A program made the position numbers and the translations under genes. 50,589 nucleotides of DNA from CBEULR01 sp965544035 (lineage in GTDB: Bacteria; Bacillota; Desulfotomaculia; Desulfotomaculales; Desulforudaceae), in assembly GCA_965544035.1 (NCBI GenBank), contig CBEULR010000014.1:1-50589 (forward strand). Reading direction: 5' to 3'. Shown here piece after piece: positions 32,457-41,253 of the stretch (the first letter of the stretch is position 1; every line of letters starts with the position of its first letter). The notes under the pieces were generated by a model. It made no database searches. It was not told the DNA's origin and saw nothing but the letters and a program-made list of their open reading frames with translations.

Positions 32457-33389
32457 TCACCGCTCCTCCCGGTCATACGGCACACCCAACGACTTCGGAG
32501 CCCCAATCCGGTTCAGCATATTCTTCCGGGTCACCAGGATCAGCACCCCGATGGTAAAAAGATAAGGCAGCATCTTCAGGAAGTAAGGCGATACGCTCAC
32601 GTCAAGCGTCTGCAGGCGCAGGCCCAGCGCATCAATTCCGCCGAAAATATAGGCCCCTAGCAGTGCATTCACCGGGTTCCAGGTGGCGAAGATCACCAGA
32701 GCCACCGCAATCCAGCCCCGCCCGGCAACCATGTTTTCCATCCAGGTCGGCACAAAAGCCACCGACAGATACGCCCCGCCGATACCGGCCAGCATTCCGC
32801 CGATGATCACGTAGATGTACTTTGTAAGAAAGACATTCACACCCAGCGAGTCGGCCGCCGACGGATTCTCACCCACAGCCCGCAGGTTCAGTCCCGCTCT
32901 AGTTCGGAAAAGCAGGAACCAGAACAGGGGAATCAGCACAAAGCTCAGGTAGACCAGCGGATCGTGCCTGAACAGAACCGGCCCCAGGAACGGAATATCG
33001 CTCAAGACAGGAACCTCAACCGCCCGAAACGGGTTGGGCAGCTTCATGCCAATATAGGCCTTGCCGATGTAGGCACTGAGACCGGTGCCGAACAGCGTCA
33101 GCGCCAAACCGCTCACCACCTGGTTCGCCCGCAGGCTTACCGCCAGCACGGCGTGGATTGAGGCCATCAGACCTCCCGCCACCATGGCTGCGAGCACTCC
33201 CGCCCACGGGTTGCCGGTAGTCAGGGCGGCGATAAACCCGGTGACAGCACCGACGAGCATCATCCCTTCCACCCCGAGGTTCAGGATGCCCGCGCGTTCG
33301 CACAGGATCTCGCCCAGCGCGGCGTACAAGATGGGTGTTCCGGCCACGACGGCCGTGGCCAGCGCGGCAACCAGGAAGTCGTAGGTCAC
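32457..33389 (-). CDS. Nucleoside-type ABC transporter permease (NupQ-like)
   Basis: A 310-residue membrane permease of the BPD_transp_2 family. It has eight to ten hydrophobic helices with the family segments ILYAALGEILCERAGILNLGVEGMM and RAVGENPSAADSLGVN. It is the second permease of a BmpA-type nucleoside importer. The start overlaps the preceding permease stop by four bases (GTGA). Last gene of the transporter operon. Confidence 0.9.
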   Translation of the reverse strand: MTYDFLVAALATAVVAGTPILYAALGEILCERAGILNLGVEGMMLVGAVTGFIAALTTGNPWAGVLAAMVAGGLMASIHAVLAVSLRANQVVSGLALTLFGTGLSAYIGKAYIGMKLPNPFRAVEVPVLSDIPFLGPVLFRHDPLVYLSFVLIPLFWFLLFRTRAGLNLRAVGENPSAADSLGVNVFLTKYIYVIIGGMLAGIGGAYLSVAFVPTWMENMVAGRGWIAVALVIFATWNPVNALLGAYIFGGIDALGLRLQTLDVSVSPYFLKMLPYLFTIGVLILVTRKNMLNRIGAPKSLGVPYDREER

Positions 33390-34489
33390 GACGCACCCGC
33401 CTCCTTATCCGCAGCGCTGTTTTCCTTTGAAGACCCGAACCGCAGCCGGTAGCGCAGCAGCACGTCTCCGCCGAGGACAAAGAACAGCACCGAGCCCTGC
33501 AGCATGGCCACCATCGTTGCCGGTACCCCGCTGGTCTGAATCATGAAACCGCCGACCTGCAGACCGCCGAAGAGAAAAGCAACCAGTACGACGGCTATCG
33601 GGTTGAGCTTGGCCAGAGAAGCGATGATGATCGCTGTGTACCCGTATCCTGGACTGAAACCCGGCTGCAACCGGTGCATCGCCCCCGAAACCTCAGTCAT
33701 CCCGACCAGTCCGCAGATGGCACCGCTGAGGAACATCACCAGCAGAATATTCCGCTGAATGTTTATCCCCGCGTAGCGCGCCGCACCCGGACTGTCGCCG
33801 ATTACCCGAATCTCATATCCCCACTTGGTCCGATTTAAGACCACCCACAAAATAGCGGCGATAAGCAGGCCGAACAGCAGTCCGGCGTGAATGCGCGAAT
33901 CCCCAATTGTGGGCAGCACCGCCGAGGGTGAAAACTCGGCCGTCAGCGGAAAATTGAAGCCGGAGGGATCGCGCCATGGTCCGTATACCAGATATTCCAC
34001 CCACAGAATGGCCACGTAGTTCAGCATCAGCGTGGTGATGATCTCATTTACACCCAGATAGGCGCGGGGGATGGCCGGCAGAAGTCCCCACACCCCCCCG
34101 GCCAGTGCGCTGACGAAGAACATCAGCGGAAGCACCAGCCAGACCGGCTGGTCGGGAAAGTTCAGGGCCACCCAGGTCGCTGCAAAAGCGCCCATAAAAA
34201 GCTGTCCCTCGCCGCCGATATTCCAGAGCTGCATCCGAAAGGCCAGAGCCACGCCCAAACCGGCCAGCATGAGCGGAATGGACTTGACCACGGTCTCCGA
34301 TAGGCCGTAGCTCGTACCAAAGGCCCAGCTAAACATTTCAATGTAAATCGCCATCGGGTCCCGGCCCGTGATCGCCAGGAACAGCGCACCAACCAGCAGG
34401 GCCAGCACGATGGAGATCACCGGCACCAGCACGGCGGCCGCGGGCGAGGGCGCGGCCCGTTTTTCCAGTCTGATCAGGCGACTCTTCAT
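33386..34489 (-). CDS. Nucleoside-type ABC transporter permease (NupP-like)
   Basis: A 367-residue permease, partner of the gene after it. It carries multiple hydrophobic helices and the family patterns ALAFRMQLWNIGGEGQLFMGA and RVIGDSPGAARYAGIN. The start overlaps the ATPase stop by four bases (ATGA). The two permeases form the membrane channel of the importer. Confidence 0.9.
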   Translation of the reverse strand: MKSRLIRLEKRAAPSPAAAVLVPVISIVLALLVGALFLAITGRDPMAIYIEMFSWAFGTSYGLSETVVKSIPLMLAGLGVALAFRMQLWNIGGEGQLFMGAFAATWVALNFPDQPVWLVLPLMFFVSALAGGVWGLLPAIPRAYLGVNEIITTLMLNYVAILWVEYLVYGPWRDPSGFNFPLTAEFSPSAVLPTIGDSRIHAGLLFGLLIAAILWVVLNRTKWGYEIRVIGDSPGAARYAGINIQRNILLVMFLSGAICGLVGMTEVSGAMHRLQPGFSPGYGYTAIIIASLAKLNPIAVVLVAFLFGGLQVGGFMIQTSGVPATMVAMLQGSVLFFVLGGDVLLRYRLRFGSSKENSAADKEAGAS

Positions 34490-36012
34490 ACCACTTTTTC
34501 CCCGTCTTTCCGTGATCCCATCATCATCAGCCCGATTTCCTCGCGGTCGGCACTGTCTGCGGGCAGAATTCCGGCGATCGCGCCCTCAAACAAAACCGCG
34601 ATCCGGTCGCTGAGCTTGTATATCTCATCCAGATCCTCAGAAATAAGCAGGACGGCCGTACCCTGCGCCCGCTGTTCGAGCAGGAGCCGGTGCACGGCCT
34701 CGGTGGCGGCGATATCCAGACCACGCACCGGGTAAACCGCCACAATCAGGCGCGGTTCGGATGATATTTCACGGGCCAGCAGCAGACGCTGCAGATTGCC
34801 GCCCGACATAAACTTCACAGGAACGTGCAGACTGCTCAAACGGATCCCAAATTCCCCGATCAATTCCAAGGCACGGGCTTCCGCTTTGCGGCGGTCCAGG
34901 AAAGGCCCCTTGGCCAATGTCTTGCGGTAGTCCTTGAGCATAAAATTGTCGACGGCCCCCAATCCCGGCACCAAGCCGGCGCCCAACCGGTCCTCCGGAA
35001 TATGGGCCACACCCCGGTTGATATAAGCGCGTGGCCCCTCCCGCGTAACCTCTGCCCCATCCACCGTAATCCGGCCGCGGAGCGGCGGCCGCAAACCGGT
35101 TACAACTTCAGACAATTCACGCTGGCCGTTACCGGCTACGCCGGCGATCCCCAGAATCTCTCCTCCGGCAACCGTCAGAGAGACTCCCCTGACGCTGAGT
35201 CGGCCGGCGTCATTGAGCGCCCAAACATCTTCCAGCTCCAAGACGGTGTTTCTCTTCTCCACCGGCGGTTTCCGAACCTTGAGCAGTACGTCCCGCCCAA
35301 TCATCGCCAGCGCCAAATCTTTTTCGGTAAAAGCCCCGCGTTCAAACGAGGCCACTGCTTCACCACGGCGGAGCACGGTGACACGGTCGGCCACGTCCAT
35401 CACTTCCTGGAGCTTGTGGGTAATCAGCACCACCGCCCGCCCCCTGGCCGCCATCTCCTTCAGATTGGCGAACAGCTGTCTCGCCTCCTGGGGGGTAAGC
35501 ACAGCGGTGGGCTCGTCCAGGATCAGGACCCGGGCGCCGCGGTACAGCATTTTCACAATCTCCACGCGCTGTTTTTCACCGACCGACAGCTGCCAGACAT
35601 AGGACCGCGGGTTGACCTTCAAACCGTAACCAGCCGAGATCCGCCCGATCTCCTGTTCGATGGAGTGCATATCCGGCACAAAGGGAATGCGCTTATCGCC
35701 CAGAATCACATTCTGGGCCACAGTGAAAGTGTCCACAAGTTTGAAGTGCTGGTGAACCATCCCGACGCCGGCCCTGATCGCATCGTGCGGTGAACGGAAA
35801 TGCACCCGGCGCCCGTTGATGAAGATCTCGCCCTCATCCGGACGGTACAGGCCGGTAAGCACCGACATCAAGGTGCTTTTCCCCGACCCGTTCTCACCCA
35901 GCAGGGCGTGAATCTCTCCGGGGCGCAGGCTGAGATCGACCTGATGGTTCGCCACCACTCCCGGAAAACGCTTGGTTATGCCCTTTAGCTCAACCGAAAA
36001 CTCCGCTCCCAC
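34486..36012 (-). CDS. Nucleoside-type ABC transporter ATPase (NupO-like), two ATP-binding domains
   Basis: A 508-residue fused ATPase. Domain 1 has Walker A GENGSGKST (39-47), signature LSVGEKQR and Walker B LILDEPTAVLTP. Domain 2 has the degenerate Walker A typical of sugar/nucleoside importers (GVAGNGQREL) and the signature MSGGNLQR. The usual QPTRGLD of domain 2 reads YPVRGLD. The GTG start has GGGAG upstream. It belongs with the two permeases behind it and the BmpA lipoprotein ahead of it. Confidence 0.92.
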   Translation of the reverse strand: MGAEFSVELKGITKRFPGVVANHQVDLSLRPGEIHALLGENGSGKSTLMSVLTGLYRPDEGEIFINGRRVHFRSPHDAIRAGVGMVHQHFKLVDTFTVAQNVILGDKRIPFVPDMHSIEQEIGRISAGYGLKVNPRSYVWQLSVGEKQRVEIVKMLYRGARVLILDEPTAVLTPQEARQLFANLKEMAARGRAVVLITHKLQEVMDVADRVTVLRRGEAVASFERGAFTEKDLALAMIGRDVLLKVRKPPVEKRNTVLELEDVWALNDAGRLSVRGVSLTVAGGEILGIAGVAGNGQRELSEVVTGLRPPLRGRITVDGAEVTREGPRAYINRGVAHIPEDRLGAGLVPGLGAVDNFMLKDYRKTLAKGPFLDRRKAEARALELIGEFGIRLSSLHVPVKFMSGGNLQRLLLAREISSEPRLIVAVYPVRGLDIAATEAVHRLLLEQRAQGTAVLLISEDLDEIYKLSDRIAVLFEGAIAGILPADSADREEIGLMMMGSRKDGEKVV

Positions 36013-36029
36013 GCTGATCTCCCTGAATT

Positions 36030-36066
36030 AAAGTAGTAAGTAGCGAGTATCCAGTATCCAGTAGGA
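36030..36066. repeat. Heptad array
   Basis: AGTAGTA, AGTAGCG, AGTATCC, AGTATCC and AGTAGGA run in register in the spacer between the ATPase and BmpA genes. Confidence 0.7.
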
Positions 36067-36075
36067 ATTTAGGAA

Positions 36076-36187
36076 AGTGTCATCCGGGTTTACCCCCGTC
36101 TCCGTTTAGCGGTTCAAACTTGGTTCCCGGCACTCAAACCATCGAGTGCGGGCCACAAGTGATCCGGAGGTAAACCCGGATGACACT
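36076..36187. repeat. Structured 112-bp inverted-repeat element
   Basis: A perfect 19-base inverted repeat (36076-36094 with 36169-36187) encloses a second hairpin (GCACTC/GAGTGC with CCC/GGG, 36126-36152). No frame lies inside. No target-site duplication was seen. It could be a MITE-like element or a structured RNA in the bmpA-nupO spacer. Confidence 0.75.
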
Positions 36188-36215
36188 GGAGAAAAGAACT
36201 ACCGAAACTACCGAG

Positions 36216-36260
36216 AAAGCGGGGCCGGCAGGGAGGCCCTGCCGGCGCTCCGTTTTTTCT
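36216..36260. terminator. Strong hairpin downstream of bmpA
   Basis: GCCGGCAGGG pairs with CCCTGCCGGC around a three-base loop. The T-run (CCGTTTTTT) lies on the plus-strand side. On the bmpA strand the tail is only CCCCGCTTTCTC. It may limit read-through from bmpA into the ATPase/permease genes, so that the binding protein is made in excess. Confidence 0.6.
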
Positions 36261-36278
36261 CAGCGTCTCCGCATAAGA

Positions 36279-37382
36279 CTATTCAATCGTGCCTTCGACA
36301 CCCTGTACAAGCCATTCCATCGAAAGCATCTCGGCATCGGTCAGGGCTTCGCCTTCGGGGACAACGAGTTCGCCGGCCTGATTGTAGATCGGGCCGTGGA
36401 AGACGTCCCACTCACCGCTCACGATGCGGGCCTTCTCCTGTTCAACCAATTCCTTCATCTCATCGGTCACCATCGGGCCGTATGGAGCCAGCCCCACGAT
36501 GCCGTCGGACATCGGACCCCAATACTCGCTGGAAGTCCAGGTGCCGTCCTTCACGGCCTGAATCGTGTCGATGTAGTACTGGCCCCAATTCCATACCGCC
36601 GAGGTCATTACGGCCTTGGGAGCCAATGCGCTCATATCGCTGTTGTAGCCGATACCCAGTGCACCCCGTTCTTCAGCGGCCTGCATCGGGCCCGGGGTAT
36701 CCTGGTGCTGGGCGATAACATCGGCACCCCAGTCAAGGAGGACATTGGCCGTCTGCTTTTCGGTAGCCGGGTCATACCAGGTGTTCGTCCACACCACCCG
36801 TACCGTAGCGTCGGGGTTGGCCTTACGCACACCCAGGGTGAAAGCATTCAGACCACGGATCACTTCGGGAATCGGATAGGCGGCCACATAACCGATCTTG
36901 TCGGTCTCGGTGGCCAGGCCGGCCAACAAGCCGGTGAGGTAACGGGCCTGATACATACGGCCGAAATAGGTTCCCACGTTTTCAGCGGTCTTGTAGCCCG
37001 AGCAGTGTAGAAAGATCACATCCGGGTACTTAGCCGCCACATTGATGGTCGGGTCCATAAAGCCGAAGCTGGTCGTAAAAATCACTTTGTTGCCCTTTTC
37101 AGCTAACTGAGTAATAACGCGCTCGGCGTCGGCATCAGTCACGTTCTCCACCGGGTCGATTTTGATGTCGGGGAAAGCATCCTGCAGAGCCTGACGGCCC
37201 TTGTCGTGCGCATACGTGAATCCGGCATCACCAGGAGAACCGATATACACGAATCCAACTTTGAGCTGGTCCTCTCCGTCCGGACTCTCGGCTTCGGTAC
37301 CGCCGCCGCAGCCTACAACGGTAAAAGCAAAAACCATCAGGATAAGGAGTCCGAGCACCGCCTTCAGTCCAGGTTTACGCAA
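36279..37382 (-). CDS. bmpA: BmpA/Med-family nucleoside-binding lipoprotein
   Basis: A 367-residue substrate-binding lipoprotein. The signal peptide ends in a lipobox-like VVGC with lipidated C25. The mature part is a PBP1/BMP fold (VGFVYIGSPGDAGFTYAHDKGRQ; VIFTTSFGFMDPTI; WDVFHGPIYNQ). These proteins bind purine nucleosides for ABC import. TTG 37382 is chosen because GGGAGG precedes it; the frame is open about 55 codons further up. It is the first gene of the importer operon. Specificity is not visible. Confidence 0.9.
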   Translation of the reverse strand: MRKPGLKAVLGLLILMVFAFTVVGCGGGTEAESPDGEDQLKVGFVYIGSPGDAGFTYAHDKGRQALQDAFPDIKIDPVENVTDADAERVITQLAEKGNKVIFTTSFGFMDPTINVAAKYPDVIFLHCSGYKTAENVGTYFGRMYQARYLTGLLAGLATETDKIGYVAAYPIPEVIRGLNAFTLGVRKANPDATVRVVWTNTWYDPATEKQTANVLLDWGADVIAQHQDTPGPMQAAEERGALGIGYNSDMSALAPKAVMTSAVWNWGQYYIDTIQAVKDGTWTSSEYWGPMSDGIVGLAPYGPMVTDEMKELVEQEKARIVSGEWDVFHGPIYNQAGELVVPEGEALTDAEMLSMEWLVQGVEGTIE

Positions 37383-37644
37383 TTGTTCTACCTCCCGCAA
37401 ATAATAATACCAAGATAGGGACAAGAGTTGCAAAAACCGATGCATCACCCCCCGTATCCCTTTATAATCACACCTAAATAGAATTCCATGCCCCTGGGGA
37501 AAATCCTGCCGCTTTCCGACACAAACGGCGTCTATGCGACCTGTCAATGACCCTTCCAGTTAGAGGGCGGTTGGCAGACTTGGACCTACTGTTTATGATA
37601 GTAATGTGGAGGCAAAAAGTCACGTTTAAGAAAGGGAGTACGTT

Positions 37645-38502
37645 ATGACTAACTGGCGCGAAACACTTCGGGAGGATCTGGAAGCGGGAAAGCTTGACCG
37701 TCTCGAGATGAGCGACACCTTTCCTTTTGAATGCCGGCCGGACTGCATGGGCCGCTGCTGCAGCCAGGCCGACATCACCCTCGATCCGTGGGATGTGGAA
37801 AACATGGCGCGCGGGCTTGATTTAACCTGTGCGGACTTCGTGGAACAATACGGCGAAATGTACCTCGAGGACGGAACCAACTGGCCGACCGTCAGGCTCC
37901 GCCACGCCGCCAAGGGACCGTGTGCTTTCCTCCTGGAAGACGGCCGCTGCCGTGTTTATCCGTTTCGGCCGCGAAACTGCCGGTGCTATCCGGTCGGGCG
38001 CTCGATCGTCATCGGTCCTGCGGACGCCTCCGGCGAACAGCCCGTGGAATCCCATTATTTCATGATTCCCACCCGCGAATTTTGTCTCGGCCCCAAGGCC
38101 GAACGGGCCTGGACGCTGGCTGAATGGCTGGATGATTCCGACTGCAGTGAATTCTTCCGCAAGTCGACCGCCCATCTGCGGGTGAAAGCACTGGCCAGAG
38201 ACCTCGGCTACGCCGAGTGGAATCCCGGCTCTCCCCCGATGCTGCTGTCCCTCTTCCTGTACGAACCCGATCTCATCCGTGAGGAATTTGAGATCAGTAC
38301 GGAGGAGGTTGACGACCGCACGATGTACTTCAGGCGCATGGAGGCGCTGAAGTTTCTGCTGATCAATCTGGCTGCCGAGCACGGCCACCGTTTGAATCCG
38401 GGATCAGCCGAGACTGATTCGGGTGAAGTATGCGCGATCGACAAGGCACAGAAAACAATGCTGGAACTGATGCTGGACTTCGTAAAAGGACAAAGCTGGT
38501 AA
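37645..38502 (+). CDS. YkgJ-family cysteine cluster protein
   Basis: A 285-residue protein with the CxxxCxxxCC cluster C30, C34, C38, C39 and further cysteines at C93, C102, C112 and C114, the pattern of the YkgJ/zinc- or iron-chelating family. The segment GRCRVYPFRPRNCRCYP is typical. A metal-binding or Fe-S role is known for relatives but the substrate is not. GGGAG precedes the ATG. It starts a plus-strand run of four genes. Confidence 0.82.
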   Translation: MTNWRETLREDLEAGKLDRLEMSDTFPFECRPDCMGRCCSQADITLDPWDVENMARGLDLTCADFVEQYGEMYLEDGTNWPTVRLRHAAKGPCAFLLEDGRCRVYPFRPRNCRCYPVGRSIVIGPADASGEQPVESHYFMIPTREFCLGPKAERAWTLAEWLDDSDCSEFFRKSTAHLRVKALARDLGYAEWNPGSPPMLLSLFLYEPDLIREEFEISTEEVDDRTMYFRRMEALKFLLINLAAEHGHRLNPGSAETDSGEVCAIDKAQKTMLELMLDFVKGQSW

Positions 38503-38577
38503 TTGCCTTATTAGCAATCTGCGCTGGAGATCAGCGGACGGTTGCGGTAATATTAATGGCGAAAGGAGCGTTCACAA

Positions 38578-38868
38578 GTGGATTTTACAAAAGAAACCAT
38601 CATCGGAAAACGGTTATTGATCGGAGTTAATCTGCTGGACGCGAACGGCAAGGTGGATTCGCGGGTACAGGTGCACGGCACGGTCAAGGAATGCACCGAT
38701 GAGCACATTTTGCTGGTCACCCCCGACGGAGAGGAATTCTTTCTCCCTCCCGCACTGGACCGGATCAGGGTTTCGCCCCCGGAGGCCGTGTATACCATTC
38801 GGGAGACCCAGGAGGAATTGAATGATATCGACGCCGTGGCGACGCTGACGATGACTCCGGCCGATTAG
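38578..38868 (+). CDS. Hypothetical protein, beta-rich
   Basis: A 96-residue protein from GTG 38578 with GGAG ten bases upstream. Predicted beta strands (KRLLIGVNLLD; VQVHGTVKECTDEHILLVT) suggest a small barrel or SH3-like fold, and the second half is acidic. I do not recognise a family. It sits between the YkgJ-like and C_GCAxxG_C_C genes. Confidence 0.65.
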   Translation: MDFTKETIIGKRLLIGVNLLDANGKVDSRVQVHGTVKECTDEHILLVTPDGEEFFLPPALDRIRVSPPEAVYTIRETQEELNDIDAVATLTMTPAD

Positions 38869-38936
38869 TCCCAGACACCGTTTTTCGCACCGGGCATAAT
38901 CTAAACCGTCAAAACATCGAGACGGGAGTGCCTTGC

Positions 38937-39392
38937 GTGGGATCAAGCACCGATCAAAGGGCCGTTCTATTATTCAGCAGTGGTTTCAACTGTGCACAGT
39001 CCGTACTGGCCGCTTTAGGCCCCATGACCGGACTCGACCGGGAAACCGCTCTGCGTGTAGGTGCCGCCTTCGGGGCAGGCATAGGCCGGCAGGGTGAAAT
39101 CTGCGGTGCCCTCACCGGGGCGATGTTGGCCATCGGCTTGAAATTCGGCAAGGTAAAACCGGAAGACGACGGTGCAAAAGAGCAAACATATTATCTGGTG
39201 CAGAAACTGGCCGAGGAGTTCAGAAACCGACACGGATCCATCCTGTGCCGCGAGCTGCTCGGCTGCGATTTAAGCACGCCCGAAGGATTGAGGGAGGCCC
39301 GGGAGCGGAATCTTTTTCGGCTAATCTGCCCCGGATACATCAAGGATTCGGTCGATATCCTGGAAAAGATATTGCATTGTCCCGACACATAA
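38937..39392 (+). CDS. C_GCAxxG_C_C family protein
   Basis: A protein of about 151 residues with the motif series that names the family: FNCAQSVLAALG, GxGIGRQGEICGALTGAMLAIG, ILCRELLGCDL and a late cysteine (RLICPGYI). Members are probably redox proteins with spaced cysteines. GTG 38937 follows GGGAG at eight bases; the frame opens three codons earlier. Confidence 0.85.
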   Translation: MGSSTDQRAVLLFSSGFNCAQSVLAALGPMTGLDRETALRVGAAFGAGIGRQGEICGALTGAMLAIGLKFGKVKPEDDGAKEQTYYLVQKLAEEFRNRHGSILCRELLGCDLSTPEGLREARERNLFRLICPGYIKDSVDILEKILHCPDT

Positions 39393-39452
39393 AGCCCGGC
39401 AACCCACCTCATACTAGACCAAGAGAATTATAGTCCGGGAGGTGGAATCTCT

Positions 39453-39818
39453 TTGGAACCGACTAATTTCGGAACGGGAGCCGGGAAACTGGAACGCTAT
39501 GACCACGCCGATTATCCGGGCGGGGTGGTAGTCGATCCGACACCGATCACCGCCGGTCAGGAAACGGCGATTTTCTACGAAGGTCTGCTGGCAAACTCGG
39601 GTGCTGATCAGGTCTACCTGCACATCGGCTACGGCCCGTCCGACAACTGGCAGGACGTGCAGGACCTGAGAATGTCCAAGACGTCCTACGGCTGGGTGAA
39701 AACGATCGAAGCACCGACCGAGTATGATCGTCTGAACTTTTGTTTCCGAGACAGCGCCCATAACTGGGACACCAACAGCGGCGCCAACTGGAGCTGGACG
39801 ATCCACAACGGGCGCTAG
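39453..39818 (+). CDS. Stand-alone starch-binding-like module (CBM25-type)
   Basis: A 121-residue protein that is almost a single carbohydrate-binding domain: DPTPITAGQETAIFYEGLL, a VYLHIGYGPSDNWQDV strand-turn, and FRDSAHNWDTNSGANW, whose aromatic and Asn/Asp residues fit CBM25/53 starch binders. There is no signal peptide, so it probably acts on an internal glucan, in keeping with the GH57-GT4 gene at the left end. TTG 39453 has GGGAGG upstream. A terminator follows. Confidence 0.7.
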   Translation: MEPTNFGTGAGKLERYDHADYPGGVVVDPTPITAGQETAIFYEGLLANSGADQVYLHIGYGPSDNWQDVQDLRMSKTSYGWVKTIEAPTEYDRLNFCFRDSAHNWDTNSGANWSWTIHNGR

Positions 39819-39838
39819 CACCGACCGGTATCCAAGCC

Positions 39839-39867
39839 AAAACCAGGGCCCCTGAAGCCCTGGTTTT
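39839..39867. terminator. Convergent terminator
   Basis: AAAACCAGGGC pairs with GCCCTGGTTTT around a seven-base loop, with TTTTCTT following. It separates the CBM-like gene from the DUF3231 genes. Confidence 0.85.
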
Positions 39868-39889
39868 CTTGCGCTTTTCGCCGCATACC

Positions 39890-40411
39890 TCAGGAAAACT
39901 GGGTATACGTCGGCGGATCTGGCACCCATCCTTTAAGCTTGCCGTACTTCATCAGGCTGTCGTGCAACTTCAGTTCTTCCACCAGAAACCCGTTGTAGAG
40001 GTTTCGCAGTCCGTCGCTCATGAAGAGATTAACTCCCCGCAGGTGTATTCCAATAGAGTTCTGAAGGCCGATCACCAGCAGATTGAAGATAAGTTCATCA
40101 CGCCAGATTTCGGTTTCCCCGGACTCGATTACCTTTTCAGGGGGACGCTTGGGCATGGGGATGCTGAAGGTGTCGAGCAGACCCTCCAGTTTTTTGATCT
40201 GGGTCGCCATCATATCCCGGACACCCTGTGCGGCCACCACCTTGAAGTCGGTATCACTGATATTGTTGATCAGAATCATGCTGAATTCATAATAATCGTA
40301 GTACTGCTGCAGGGTTTCCCAGATGAGATGCGCTTCCCCGGCATAAATCCGGCTCTGGCGTTCGGCTGCGTTGCCGCCGCTGACCGCGCTGATGATGTCC
40401 GATAACTGCAT
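39890..40411 (-). CDS. DUF3231 family protein, paralogue 1
   Basis: A 173-residue all-helical protein of the DUF3231 type: GEAHLIWETLQQYYDYYEF, a segment GLLDTFSIPMPKRPP (the family's PLPxRPP turn) and the C-terminal LMKYGKLKGWVPDPP. These proteins are found in spore formers, and may form ferritin-like four-helix bundles. It lies 18 bases after a second paralogue, so the pair is an operon. A third is at 42163-42684. Function unknown. Confidence 0.75.
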   Translation of the reverse strand: MQLSDIISAVSGGNAAERQSRIYAGEAHLIWETLQQYYDYYEFSMILINNISDTDFKVVAAQGVRDMMATQIKKLEGLLDTFSIPMPKRPPEKVIESGETEIWRDELIFNLLVIGLQNSIGIHLRGVNLFMSDGLRNLYNGFLVEELKLHDSLMKYGKLKGWVPDPPTYTQFS

Positions 40412-40429
40412 TTTCGACCACCTCGCCTT

Positions 40430-40936
40430 TTAGTGCTTATACTGTGGCGCGTTCCAATACCATCCCTTCAGCTTACCGTATTTGACCATAGAGTCGAAGA
40501 TTTTCATTTCCTCACCCAGCCAGCCCATGAACATGTTGCGCAGTTTGTCGTCGTTCATCATGCGCAGCGTTTCAACGTGTGTCTCGTGAAAGTACTCGAT
40601 GCCGATCAGCAGAAGGCGGTAAATGGTCTCGTCCCGAAACGCTTCCGACTTCACCGCTGTGTTCACCGATTTCGGCGGTTTGGGAGGCAGGGGGATGCCC
40701 AAACTGTCCATCAGGTGTTCGATCTTATTGATCTGGTCGGCCATTGTGGTGGACAGCCCCCTCAGAATGCCGGCCTTGAAATCGCTGTCCGTCACATAAT
40801 TATTCAAGATTTGCGTGAACTCCAAATAAATATAACGGAGAGTCAAAAACCGCCACAGGGCATGGGCCTCACCGGCCAGCAGCGGCGGGTGCCCGCCCTG
40901 GACTCCGACGGATTTGGCCAAATCGGTAATCTTCAT
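40430..40936 (-). CDS. DUF3231 family protein, paralogue 2
   Basis: A 168-residue paralogue of the gene behind it, sharing GEAHALWRFLTLRYIYLEFT, LGIPLPPKPP and the KYGKLKGWYWNAPQ end. ATG 40936 follows GGAGG. The terminator of the tRNA-Leu gene, 100 bases upstream, should isolate it from that gene. Confidence 0.75.
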   Translation of the reverse strand: MKITDLAKSVGVQGGHPPLLAGEAHALWRFLTLRYIYLEFTQILNNYVTDSDFKAGILRGLSTTMADQINKIEHLMDSLGIPLPPKPPKSVNTAVKSEAFRDETIYRLLLIGIEYFHETHVETLRMMNDDKLRNMFMGWLGEEMKIFDSMVKYGKLKGWYWNAPQYKH

Positions 40937-41033
40937 CACTGAAACCTCCCTCAAAAAGTCCGCTCGCACCTGAGTCTAGTTTTCCCACCCGGCTTCGTAA
41001 ATTACACCCTGTAATTGTCGGAGACATACAAAA

Positions 41034-41057
41034 AACCAGAGCTATTCAGCTCTGGTT
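41034..41057 (-). terminator. tRNA-Leu terminator
   Basis: On the minus strand AACCAGAGC pairs with GCTCTGGTT around a six-base loop, followed by TTTTG, just after the tRNA. Confidence 0.85.
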
Positions 41058-41075
41058 GAGTTCAACGAGTATATG

Positions 41076-41164
41076 TGGTGCCGGAGACCGGGGTCGAACC
41101 GGTACGATCGAAAACGATCGAGGGATTTTAAGTCCCTTGCGTCTGCCAATTCCGCCACTCCGGC
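41076..41164 (-). tRNA. tRNA-Leu (UAA anticodon), CCA encoded
   Basis: An 89-base class II tRNA. The acceptor stem (GCCGGAG/CTCCGGC), D-arm with GGCGGAATTGGCAGAC, anticodon loop CTTAAAA, long variable arm with a CGATCG palindrome, and GTTCGACCCC T-arm all fold as tRNA-Leu. The 3' CCA is encoded. Confidence 0.97.
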
Positions 41165-41253
41165 GCTTGAGTTTACTGGCGCACTGAGATTAGTAGTGCG
41201 CCATAGATCATTATACTACCGTCCGGGGCTTCCGGTCAATAAAACCTCTACCG

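Noticed and set aside
37383..37500. Purine riboswitch upstream of bmpA
   Set aside because: I looked for one because the operon imports nucleosides, but none of the conserved purine-aptamer segments is present.
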